Shown here: in pieces, positions 1-9,779 of the stretch | Numbering within the stretch: the first letter of the stretch is position 1 | Layout of the letters: the number at the start of each line of letters is the position of its first letter | NCBI GenBank assembly: GCA_015039465.1 | Contig: MU130019.1 | Span: 22,406 to 67,141, forward strand | Direction: 5' to 3' | Length of the DNA: 44,736 nucleotides | Source of the DNA: Phlegmacium glaucopus | Taxonomy: Eukaryota > Basidiomycota > Agaricomycetes > Agaricales > Cortinariaceae | The notes under the pieces: model-generated | The model's input: only the letters and a program-made list of their open reading frames with translations | Databases searched by the model: none | What the model was told of the DNA's origin: nothing | Position numbers and translations under genes: made by a program

Positions 1-412
1 CTTTGGGGTCGTCCCAAATCACGTTCCCAAACCAGGTTTAGGAAGGAGTTCGAAACATTAGGTTTCCTCGGAAGTTTCATCGATAATAAATTTTGTACAA
101 GTCCCACAATTTCCACAAATTGTTATCTAAAATTTACTTTATCTCTCCCAAACTGATCATAAAATTCGATGACTAACAACACTTTCGTCACTCCGGAGAA
201 ATCTAACGAAAAAGAGACTAAATTTCAGTTAAAATATCTATGTGTTGTCAATCTAGTGAGACTATAGTCTCTTTATTTTTAAGGGTCTTTATGGGACTGG
301 GGAGGTCTTCCCATTCCCAAAAAGTTCCCAGTTTTTTAGACATGGGACTGGGACTGGGAGGAATGGGAATGGGAACATGGGGTCCCCAAAGGGTTTGGGG
401 ACGGGTAGTGAT
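1..412. mobile_element. Left part of nested hAT element (GGGTAAGGG family), mirror order
   Basis: Read downward from 412 the sequence starts TAGTGATGGGCAGGGG and soon shows GGGTAAGGGTAAGG. Its partner right end is at 2753, whose reverse complement starts TAGTGATGGTCAAGGGT (15 of 17 alike). The flanking 8 bp, ATTGTATT, are identical at both ends when this side is read backwards. The apparent reading frame at 240-431 is just the low-complexity GGGAATGGG tract and is not a gene. Confidence 0.82.
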
Positions 413-479
413 TTATGTTATACCCCCATGAAATTACTCGATGATCATGTGATGATTGTAATTACTTTATCTGGGGGAG

Positions 480-1720
480 TAAACAGGTAAGTAATTGTGG
501 TGGTGGACCACAACCGTGCAACAAGTAGTAGACAAACAAGTAAGTAAGTACAAGTAAGTAGTAGGTAAGTGACAAACAAGTAAACAAGCACAAGACAAGT
601 AAGTAAACGCCAGTACACAGGTACGAGCAAGTACATGTAGTAAACAGACAGGATATGATGTAATCTTAAATTAAAACTAAAGTTTTGTTACACACGGTTC
701 TTATATTCTTTGAATGGTTTCTATTACAAACAAGTAGCAAGTAAGTGACAAACAAGTAAGTAAGCACAAGGTAAGTAAGTAAACGCCAGTACACAGGTAC
801 GAACAAGTACATAGCAGCAGTAAACAGACAGGATATGATGTAATCTTAAATTAAAACTAAAGTTTTTTTACGTACGGTTCTTATATTCTTTGAATGGTTT
901 CTATTAAGGGGACCATTCCTCAACTAAGCAGGTAACAGTAACGGTAGGTAAACAGGTAACAGTAACAAGAAAGTAAGTAGGTAAACAACAGAAACCAAGT
1001 AAACAAACAACAACAAACAAATACAAGTAAGTAGGTAACAACCGTAAGTAACAAGTAGTAAACAGACATCATCAAATATAAGTTCAATCTAAATTTAAAT
1101 TTAAAATTTCCTTTATGACCACTTCCATCATGGCCACGAACAGTAGTAAGAAGAACCGTAAGCAGGTAAGTAACAGGGACCAAGTAAACAAACAGTAGTA
1201 AACAAACACAAACAAGTAGGTAAAAACCGCAAACAACAAACAACAAACAGACATCATCCAATTTAATCTAAATTTAAATTTAAAGTTTTTTTTATGGCCG
1301 TTTCCATCATGGGCACGAGTAGTAACAACACGAGCCGTAAGTAGGTAAGTAACAGGAACAAAGTTAACAAGTAACAACGAACAAATACAAACAAGTAGGT
1401 AAAAACCGCAAGTAACAAGTAACAAACAGACATCATCCAATATAATCTAAATTTAAATTTAAAATTTTTTTTATGACCGGTTCTATCATGGCCACGAACA
1501 GTAGCAACACGAGTCGTAAACAGGTAAGTAACAGGAACTAAACAACAAACAACAAACAGACATCATCCAATATAATCTAAATTTAAATTTAAATTTTATG
1601 ACCGGTTCCATCATGGTCACGAGTAGTAGTAGTAGGCACGGGTACCAAGTTTAACAGTAAAGACACACGACAGTATCATGTAATTAACTTAGTTCTTTAA
1701 ATGGTTTTTATTGAGGGTCA
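480..1720. repeat. Tandem array with a ~180-bp period inside the outer hAT element
   Basis: The word CAGACATCATC recurs near 1063, 1249, 1427 and 1557 (steps 186, 178, 130). Each copy is followed by an AT-rich AATTTAAATTTAAA core and a TGACC/TCATGG segment. Two further, more diverged copies share the block around AAACGCCAGTACACAGGTAC near 604 and 781 (period 177). GTAAGTAAGTA-type micro-repeats link the units. The long minus-strand frames here (920-1440) are products of the periodicity. The array lies wholly inside the mirrored block, so its true sequence is probably the reverse of what is printed. Confidence 0.75.
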
Positions 1721-2599
1721 CCCCTCAACAACCACAACAACCACAACAACACCACAACAATCGTAACAACAGTCGTAACTATACCCTCAACAAATTTCAC
1801 CTAAAAAGTTTGAGGCTTTAGGTTTTGTAACCCAGCCCACGAATTGTTATGAAATATTTAAGTATTCAAGTTAAGATACGTCTTTTTAATTCTTTTTTTT
1901 GATGTATTTCAAGCCAAGCTTGGTCAAACTTGGGTCACGAGTTTTAGAATCTTTATGTTCTTGACTCTTGGCCTGGCTATCAGGTTCTAGGAACCTGACT
2001 TGACTTGACTTGGACTTGGCTACCAAACCAAGAAAACCAAGAACCAAGAACGTGGTCAAGCCTTGGCTTGAAACCGTAGTGATCAAGTTACCGGTCTTTA
2101 GTTTTAAAAGGAAGGACGATATCTATATTTAGAGAATGTTGTATAGGATATTATATAATAAGATGGGGGGTCATATTGTTTTTTTTTTGAGAATTTCCTT
2201 AAGTTTGCACGGTGATGACTTGTGTCCTTCTATAGATAATTAAAAGGACCGTTGGTCCAACCGAATGACTCGAGGGGGTAGTAAAGGTTGTGTTTAAAGT
2301 AGTTAAAGAACGTAGAAGGACTCGAGGGAGGAGTCCCAGGATACAACTAAATGGGTCCTAAATGGTCGGGGACATTTAAACCGTTTTATAGAGATGAATC
2401 ATGGTTACTAAATGGTCGATACCGGTCTAAGTCGAACTAGTAGTGGACAAAACCGTGAAACGTAGCGGTACAGTGACACTGACCATGGAGAGATGAGGGG
2501 ATCGTGACGTATACTGTAACTGTAATCTCGTCTCTGATGATCGTCTGATCTCTCGTTCATTCGATGATGTACTTAATGATGATGTTTCACTTATCCAAC

Positions 2600-2753
2600 T
2601 TCTTTTATTTTATACCATATTACCCTCCAACCCCTCAGAAACCCTTACCCTTACCCTCCAAAACCCTTACCCTCAGCCAAGGGTAAGGGTTTTTGGAGGG
2701 TAAGGGTAAGGGTCAGCGTAATTCCACCCCGGGGTTACCCTTGACCATCACTA
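2600..2753. mobile_element. Right part of nested hAT element (GGGTAAGGG family), normal order
   Basis: CCCTTACCC and GGGTAAGGG repeats in both orientations occupy about 2625-2715. The element ends CCATCACTA at 2753, followed by the target duplication ATTGTATT (2754-2761). The repeat unit is TAAGGG, not the fungal telomere unit TTAGGG. The left boundary given here is the uncertain edge of the mirrored block. Confidence 0.8.
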
Positions 2754-2970
2754 ATTGTATTGAAATAATATAATTTAAATTCTTTTTATTGGTTCAACAG
2801 TTCAAACCGGTCCTAGAACCAGACTGAACTGACAGAACTGGTTCTATTGGTTCTGGTTCTGGTTCTGGTTCTGGTTCAGTTCAGCAACACAGCCTTCGGT
2901 TTGGTTCTCGGTTCTTCAAAAATGGTTGAAGAACCGAACTGAACTGAACTTTGGTATCACTACGTTGAAC

Positions 2971-4430
2971 TAGCTCAATTTTGTAAATTGAACCTGTAAA
3001 TTGAGCTGATTTACCATAAATTTATCATAAATAAGTTGCTTATTGCACTTATGCCACCCAAATGGCTACTTATTGGAGTGAACCAGGCTGATTTGCATCT
3101 TACCAAGGCTTTCTGAGGAGGCAGGGTTGAAAATTTGAATTCATTTGTTATATCTAAGCACAATACAGTAGCTACATAATCAAGATTCAAGTAGTGAGAA
3201 GAAAAGGGGAGCAAGGGGAGGGGAGCAACAAAGCCAAGGGAAATCCGATGTAAGAAGAAGGCGAGAAAGGGACCCCAGACCCGAAAAACACTGACAGCTA
3301 ATCGGACCGAGCTATTTGTGGGATGCTGTCGCCCTATTTTTGTGTGTTTGCACCATCAATCCCGTCAATCAATCTACCTGATAAGAGAAGATAAGAGAGT
3401 GCTCAGCGCTCAGTGCTCGCTGCTCGCAGAGTGGAAGAGGAGGAAAGAGGACGGCGCTGGCCGGCATCACGTGACCTTCGGCCCGCCCGGCATGCTGTAA
3501 ATTTGCCAGCATAAGTCCAGCCAGAAAGTCCTTAACAAAAAAACATCGACCCCGGGTATTTTTTTCTCATCCCCCTTGAGTCCAGCTCAAACAAAGCTCA
3601 AAGCAACTATCAATAACAACCTTATCTCGTTGTCTGCACTCTGCAAGCAGCATCTATCCAGTATTGTTCATCTTCCCATATTGATGGGGTCGCGATGGTA
3701 GTGTTGGTCAGGTGCTAATCGTCAGAAACGCGATATTTCAAAGCTATCATAAATCCGATGTTGTTCGAATCCATTGAACAGAGGTGATTTGACATCAAAA
3801 AGAAAAGAAAACGAGTCAATATCTCACCTTTCATCTACTAGATCCCATGAAACAAGTTACAACTGTGTTGCCATCTGTGCTACAATATCAACAACAGGAT
3901 CAGGCCTCTTTCATCAACAATCGTATCTAAATGTTCATCAAGTGCGGCAATGGGAGTCACTCCTCCAACAGCGTCAACGAACAATTTAGTTTCCGTTTGT
4001 TGAATCTGTCGTTTTGTGATTCGAGTTGTAACTAGGCGTTCGAATCTAAAAGAGGTGAGGTTTATGTCAAAAACAGGAAGCCAGTAGCTCACTTGCCGTC
4101 AGAGTAGCATAGCTACATCGATATGATAATCACTATGATGGAAGCTAGTCTGAGGCCAGGCAGCCCAGGCTTACCTTGGAAACCTCGGTTACCCAAAATA
4201 AGATAGGTTGCATCACCATTTTCTGCCTTGAACTAGTTGGCATGTATACATGGCGATACCTGATCAAAAACCGGATTATGATTATAATTTATGACAACAA
4301 CAGTTTGTTAAGATGGTTGCGAACTTCAAGCTTATCTCGCTGCTCAGTCACTGTATTCGATATAGATGCTAGACTCTTATATAAAGCAAGGGTCAGAGAT
4401 GCAATAGACCATTACAACAGACACGAAGTC
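2971..4430. other. Intergenic, no gene recognised
   Basis: Just right of the outer hAT element is a short inverted repeat (AGCTCAATTT ... AAATTGAGCT, ~2972-3008). The rest is unique-looking sequence with short frames only. The frames at 3318-3500 and 3774-3989 have no recognisable domain. The last ~150 bases probably hold the promoter of the 7TM-like gene, but I see no convincing TATA box. Confidence 0.5.
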
Positions 4431-5680
4431 ATGAAGCTAACCTTTGGAGACTTTGACTTCATTGGATTATGTCTCGCAGGCTTTCTCTACGGTAAGATTT
4501 TTTTGTACAACTTTCACGGCACCTGCTAAAGAAGTATAATGTTAACCTGTTCTAGGAGTCTATTCTGGCATATTCACCATCTATTTACAAGACCACTTGG
4601 CATCGAAGAGAAGTACCAACAAGATGAAAAATATCGTTTTCTATGCTCTGTGTGGTCTATATCTTCTATTTGTTGTTTCCATTGTGCTTGATACAACACT
4701 TTTTATATATCAAGTCAGTGACAATTCCATCGGTAACAATAACCATCGTTTTTTACGCTTTCTGTTTTGCAGTTTTACCAGCTCAGTCAAACGGCATTAC
4801 TCCACATAAATCTTGTTCGAGGCACTGTAAATGGTTGCTGCGATTTTATCGCTCAATCTATCCTTGTACGCATAAACTATTATGCCTATCATTTATTTTA
4901 TTCATGCAAATCTTAAAGATCTACCGTTGTTGGATTGTGTGGGGTTGCAACATCCGTGTCGTGATCCTTCCTTCAGTCTTAGCATTCACATTCTTAGGTT
5001 GGCAGTCAGCCTATTTATTCAATGACCACCTAATTTCAATTCATTGCTTCTAGCTACATGGCTAACAGCTAACAGCTCACAGTACGTTTCCTCAGGCCTA
5101 CTTGTGCAACCTCTTTGGGGAATTTGGCTGGATGCAGGAAGTTTGGCTATGTCCATAACCGTGAATGCTCTGGTGACAGGCTTAATTATCTTCAAGATCT
5201 TCAATGTGTACCGTGAAGTCAAATCCGCCCCAGATGACCAAACTTTGGGCGTCACTGCGGGGAGCAAAATTCGGACTGTCATATTTGTGCTAATTGAATC
5301 TGGCATGGTATTGTTTTCAATTCAGTTGGCTCGACTCGTGGTTAGCGTTGTGTCGACGGGCACTGCCAGTAAAGTTTTTGATATCATCGTTTTTATCCAC
5401 CAAATGCTCAATGTGATTACAACACACTCATTGCTACTTGTTATTTCACTGATAACATGGTTATGTCTAGGGTATAACACCTACAATCATCCTGGTGCGG
5501 ATCTCAATGGGATTGTCGTTCTACGACAAGGAATCCATGATAGAATCTACCATCGGGAGTTTGCACTTTGCATCTAACACTCTTAATTCAATTCCGGAAA
5601 CGGGAGATGTCGGTATTGTGAACAGAGACGATGATATTGGCGTTCGACTAAGTGACGATATCGAGATGGTAGATAGATGA
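4431..5680 (+). CDS. Seven-transmembrane-like integral membrane protein, six exons (Agaricomycete family)
   Basis: The inferred exons are 4431-4491, 4556-4713, 4773-4865, 4919-4997, 5054-5412 and 5471-5680. They are joined by GT-AG introns of 53-64 bp, and the total of 960 nt gives 319 aa. The protein starts MKLTFGDFDFIGLCLAGFLY and continues into a YSGIFTIYLQ segment. Several hydrophobic helices follow (NIVFYALCGLYLLFVVSIVL, VVILPSVLAFTFL, SLAMSITVNALVTGLIIFKI, VIFVLIESGMVLFSIQLARL). The tail is hydrophilic and acidic and ends DDIEMVDR. The last intron (5413-5470) carries a CTGATAAC branch-like site and restores the frame ITPTIILVRISMGLSFYDK. From memory this resembles an abundant, uncharacterised Agaricomycete membrane family with a receptor-like layout; ligand and function are unknown. 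All splice sites and frames are intact, so it is probably functional. A decayed copy of its 3' end lies at 22676-22775 on the minus strand. Confidence 0.82.
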
Positions 5681-6682
5681 TCATATAGAACTTAGATCTT
5701 GTTGTGGCGTGGCAAATACCCATCGTTGTCTTGAAAACGTCCATCATTACAGTGCCCTGTAAGTATATGAAACTGCCAACCGAATGATGTCTTGAACATG
5801 CCGACCAATGTGATGGGACCTGGCGGCGGCTCTCGGCTTGGAGAAGTTGAATGTTCGTCCTTGCATCTGCGATGCCCATTCCATCCTCATTTGGGCTCTG
5901 TCGAAATTATTTGATACTAGCATGAGAAGATCACGCAGTAGAAAGGTTTACGACGACACGGAGGAAGCGGGTCAGTCATGCTTCGGCAATAACCCGTGGC
6001 TGATGGCCACACAAAGCCAAATAGGTTTTCATGAAATTGGTTGGCAGATTCATATGCAAGGCACTGTAAACGCATCTCATTCAGGTCAACTTACTGAGAG
6101 CCAGCCCATGCTGTTCTGTTCTTGAATCAACTACTGTCTGTCTTTCATTTAAAATAGACCCTTAAAGGAATAGGTACTATACCATAGTAATAAGATATGG
6201 AACTTGAATCATTAAGTCCTTGGACTCGGTCCTTGATTCCCACCAGTGAATTTCCGTCGTTGGTCACTGGTTATTGGTTACTGGGCACCGTCCAACAATG
6301 TAGGGTATACACAGAGGAGCAGGGAGCAGTGAGTGGGGAGACAACGATCCTGTGATAACATAGAGTACTTATCCCAGATCATCCCTTGCAGACTTCTTAA
6401 CAGTGGTGTATAGTTAACTTATAAACTATCTAGTATTATAATCTTGCTTTCAGTTTACTGTAAGGAATGGGGACGAGACAAGTGATTCACAACCAACCTA
6501 TCGTGGACTGGGTAGTATCCTGGTCTAGGAGTCGAATCCGGATCTCGTACCGCCAGCTGTACCTAGAGTATATACTAAAACGGCTATGGTTCGCACTTGT
6601 AGCATCAACTGAAAACATAATGTAAATCAGCCTTTTAATAACAAACGAAGATAATCATAGGTTGTTAGCCATCACGTTGATA
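5681..6682. other. Intergenic, no gene recognised
   Basis: Short frames only; the 95-residue frame at 5838-6125 shows no domain. A stretch near 6510-6560 vaguely resembles a tRNA T-arm (GAGTCGAATCC), but no cloverleaf could be drawn. Confidence 0.5.
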
Positions 6683-8015
6683 TTATCCGTCAAACCCCTC
6701 CACGTCCCACCAACATTCGTGGTCCTGGCTGGCCACCCAACCAACTTCAGTCCCAACTTCTCTAGCCACACGAGTGACTTCATCAGTGAAGACACCCAAA
6801 CTCTCTGGCATTCCACTGACTGTCTCTTTCAACTTCAAGATCCCTCCACGGATATCAACTTCAATCTTATTCGTCAAATCACCACCACCGACAGCTTTGG
6901 TCACTTCTGCGATTTAACGCACTTGATGGGTAAAATTCGTGGCCATGAAGTTGATATGATCAGTAAGGACCTGGAAAAGTCAACCGCTCAAGACCAGCTT
7001 ACTAGGAAAAAGAGAACTGGAAATTACCAACCTTCCACATTCCTGAACACCAGGTACAAACGCATGTTCACCCAACCTTCTGACTTCCAAACTGACTTGA
7101 GTGACTTCGTTAGCCAATGTGCTCAACTGAGCGGCCATAGAGTTGACGGTCATCTTCAAGTCAAGCATGTCTTGAACATCAACGTTGACGAAGGCCACCT
7201 AATTGAAGGCAAGAGCTTTCGTAACTTCTGAGATGGAATGCACTTGATTGGCCAAATTCGAAGTCATTTTCTGTCGAAGGTTGTCATAAAATGAGAATGA
7301 AAAGATGGAATGAAGCGAAATACGCTGACGTTCCTGGTCAAATCAGTCCAGGTTCCCTGCACACCTTTGACTCTTGCTTGACCTCCCAATATATCCTGCG
7401 TTCCGACTTCCAAAGCTACCCTCGTCACTTCAGAAGCAAATGCTGACAACTGGTCCACCATGGACTCATTGACGGTTCCTACAAAGCATGATAGTGGGAA
7501 TAGAGTCCATAATCCAGTCAAGAAGAAAAAAATACCTTTTAATGTTGACATTTCACCCTCCACGGATATCTCGATCTTCTGGGTCAAACTACCCTTAGCG
7601 ACGGCGGTCGTGACAACTGCAATTGACCACACTTGATCTGTAAGGGAAGAAGATATTCGATTGGCCTATAGAAAGAATGATTTCATCTAAGACCGTCATG
7701 CAAAACGCGAACACATACGTTTCGAACCAAATTCAACCACACCCCATCCACGTCCGATACATGTGCTTGACCTCCTAATTTGCCTTAACTTCCGATTTAT
7801 AAAGTGACTCGAGTGACTTCCGCCGCCAACGCTCGTAATCTGAAAAAAAACAATCAGTCCACGTCCAGAGGAAATATGAGTACAGCGAACCTAACCACCA
7901 TTCCATTGACAGTATTCTTGAGATCTAGAATTTCACTGCGAGCATCCAGTGAGATCTACCAGTGCGACTGCCTTGGTTACTTTCGCTATAGATCGTACCT
8001 AGTGAGCAGTAAAAC
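6683..8015 (-). pseudogene. Relic of the HAMP-repeat region of a group III hybrid histidine kinase (Nik1/Os-1-like)
   Basis: On the minus strand, successive broken frames carry HAMP-repeat signatures. Near 8010-7880 are RSIAKVTKAVALVDLTG and ILDLKNTVNGMVV. At 7820-7690 are LAAEVTRVT and GGQAHVSDVDGVWLNLVRNV. At 7640-7300 are [40 protein letters not shown] and [11 protein letters not shown]. At 7190-7060 are LDLKMTVNSMAAQLSTLANE and VTQVSLEV. At 6904-6740 are [20 protein letters not shown] and [12 protein letters not shown]. The order matches the tandem HAMP domains of fungal osmosensing group III kinases. A probable intron interrupts the third unit at about 7480-7535. Stops and frameshifts occur between units, and no kinase, phosphoacceptor or receiver domain follows. 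It is a fragment of a HAMP array, either from a duplicated kinase or carried in by a transposon. Confidence 0.8.
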
Positions 8016-8385
8016 TGTTAGTGGAGAGTATAGACGTATAACGAGTAAGTTGCGAACTTAGACTAAATTTGGGTATGAAATATACTGAAGTCGTATGGCT
8101 GTCGTGCTAGGTGTAAAAACGTGCTAACACACAAGCGGTGGGTCTACGATTAAACACAGTAAGTTACTGTATGCGGGTTGATGTGAATTTGACCTGACCT
8201 TTTGTGTTCAATCTTTCTGCGTATATGTAGTGCAGCATCGTCTTATAGGTGTTGGTTGAAGGGATAGGTAAGAATCATGAATGGTCTGGGTTTGATTCAG
8301 CGGTGAGATGAATAGAGGGCGGTGAGTTTACGTTGACGAGGAGATATTGGGTTTAGTACCTTTGGACCTGCGTCACTGGCAGCCA

Positions 8386-8815
8386 CGCACTTCTTCGCAG
8401 CCCTCGTCACGGTCATCCGCCACAAGGCCCGGCTTCTCTATCTTTTCAGTCTATCCAGCATATTGTCCAAAGTAGCGCCTACAATGAACCCCAGTCCCTA
8501 TAGACTTCCCGGAACCTATTTCCCCATTTGCAAGTCCTACCCTTCCTCTCTTTATGGTGAGTGCTACCTATGTAGACGCGGACTAACTCGTTTCTTGCAA
8601 TGGATTCGACGACTGAAGTCTGATTCAATCGTTGATATAAATGACACAGTTGTTGAAGGATGAAGGGATGGACCTGGTAAACTATAAGTGAGCTACTAGC
8701 TCGTCTTTTTGACATCAACGCCCTTGCCGCATTTTTCCGACATACCGGTTTTCTCTATCTTTTCTGTCTATCCCAAGTCTATCCAGAAAATGGTCATGCC
8801 TACAATGAACCCCAG
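8386..8815. repeat. Pair of diverged direct repeats, ~320 bp apart
   Basis: The segment around 8386-8491 recurs around 8713-8815. Both share CTCTATCTTTTC, TCTATCCAG and CCTACAATGAACCCCAG in the same order. No coding potential was recognised. The stretch 8016-8385 before them holds nothing I can identify. Confidence 0.6.
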
Positions 8816-8918
8816 ACGAATAATATTAATTAGAATCTATAATCAATCTGAGTCGTGAATGAGGTTGTTGGTGGTGGCCAAAGAGGATTGTTGATCTGTT
8901 GATAGCCTGTTTTCACCT

Positions 8919-9368
8919 GCAGGGGTCGAACCGTAGATCGAACATTCGGTCGCAATAGACTCACGTGAGTGGCCAAACTCAACGCGTCGCGTCTACTGCA
9001 TTGCTCATAACTACCTTTTCTTGGACTCGTTCGTCTGTAATATGCACATAATTCTACCTAATTTTTTTTTTATCTATGAAACACACTCCTTCTAGTTCTC
9101 CAACCATTTTGGAAAAACCTTCTCTCTATAATAGCCCTGCAGGGCACAAACTCATTCGCAACATCCTGGCTCAAAATCAATCGATACCCGTAGAACCGTA
9201 GTGTAGCTGGTGTACTCCGGAGACGAAATTTAGAAGTTGACACGATCAGCACCCGATGAGGGAGGGGTAGGTTGAGTATTAGAGATATCCCCTGCTTTGA
9301 AAATCTCCTTAAAAGGAGATTCACGTGAAATGCTTGTTTGAAATGTCGATCTACGGTTCGAGGGGCGC
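8919..9368. mobile_element. Small DNA element with terminal inverted repeats (MITE-like), 450 bp
   Basis: The left terminus (8919-8940) contains TCGAACCGTAGATCG. The right terminus (9347-9368) contains the reverse complement CGATCTACGGTTCGA. The outermost few bases pair less well (GCAGGGG against GCGCCCC). ACCT (possibly CACCT) flanks both sides, a possible 4-5 bp target duplication. A CACGTG palindrome occurs near 8964, and TTCACGTGAA at about 9320. No transposase is present and the superfamily is not assignable. Confidence 0.6.
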
Positions 9369-9377
9369 ACCTGAAAT

Positions 9378-9438
9378 CAGACTATATTATAAGTGTCGTC
9401 CACATGACTATAAAAAAAGACACACGTAATATAGTCTG
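9378..9438. repeat. 61-bp near-perfect hairpin
   Basis: CAGACTATATTATAAGTGTC (9378-9397) pairs with GACACACGTAATATAGTCTG (9419-9438) with a few mismatches around a 21-base loop. It lies 9 bp right of the element ending at 9368. It could be a minimal MITE or a foldback remnant. The stretch 9439-9779 beyond holds two AGAAACCCTC motifs near 9627 and 9663 but no gene I recognise. Confidence 0.55.
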
Positions 9439-9779
9439 ACTATGGGAGACTAATCTGTTCAGTGTTGACAGTGTTGTAAAAGGCGCAAAGTCCTTCCCAC
9501 GGCTTGACCACAGTCTAATGTTGGCGATATCTACAAGATCTAGTTCTAGCTGTTCTATGTGATGGATAATTCTAATCAGAAACCCCCTTTCCGCCTGAAA
9601 CCCTGGGTTTCTTCTGCATTTGGTAGAAACCCTCCCTCCATCAACTGATGGAGTTATTTGTAGAAACCCTCTGTCGGAGATGAACCTAGACCTGCCAGGA
9701 ATGTGCCGTGTATGTGCCGTCACTGCTGTGTAGCATCTGTCACGTTCCAGTGTTTTTTTGTTCTGTGAGAGTAGGTATT

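Larger units (their letters stand above)
1..2600. other. Block in mirror (reversed, not complemented) letter order
   Basis: Read backwards without complementing, this block contains two hAT transposon left ends. TAGTGATGCCAAAGTTCGGT runs downward from 2083, and TAGTGATGGGCAGGGG runs downward from 412. Their right ends lie in normal order at 2962 and 2753. The 8-bp target duplications match only in this mixed reading: CATTGAAC (2091 down to 2084) with CGTTGAAC (2963-2970), and ATTGTATT (420 down to 413) with ATTGTATT (2754-2761). The block also has many CG and few GC dinucleotides around 2220-2563, the opposite of the other repeats here, as expected if GC had been reversed. The right edge must fall between 2092 and ~2740. 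The CG/GC bias suggests 2563-2670, so 2600 is only an estimate. Positions 2092 to ~2600 (outside the elements) hold nothing I recognise in either reading. Confidence 0.9.
1..2962. mobile_element. Outer hAT-type element, GGTTC/GAACC family, split by the mirror block
   Basis: The left end is at 2083 and is read downward (mirror order). The right end is at 2962 and is read normally (GAACTTTGGTATCACTA). Both arms are packed with the 5-mer GGTTC/GAACC. In the mirrored arm (1890-2083) this appears as CTTGG/CCAAG; in the normal arm it fills 2790-2962. The target duplication is CATTGAAC/CGTTGAAC (7 of 8), typical of hAT elements. The family is the same as the copies at 23714-24255 and 34983-36194. 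A second hAT element is nested inside. With the block restored the outer element would be roughly 2.4 kb. No transposase was recognised, so it is probably non-autonomous. Confidence 0.82.

Noticed and set aside
920..1440. Two long overlapping minus-strand frames rich in Leu, Val, Cys and Tyr
   Set aside because: They follow the ~180-bp tandem periodicity and lie in the mirrored block; no protein family is visible.
2625..2720. Telomere-like repeats (CCCTTACCC / GGGTAAGGG)
   Set aside because: The unit is TAAGGG rather than TTAGGG, it occurs in both orientations, and it lies inside a hAT element with defined ends and target duplication.
6500..6565. Possible tRNA (GAGTCGAATCC resembling a T-arm)
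   Set aside because: No acceptor stem, D-arm and anticodon arm with consistent pairing could be drawn on either strand.
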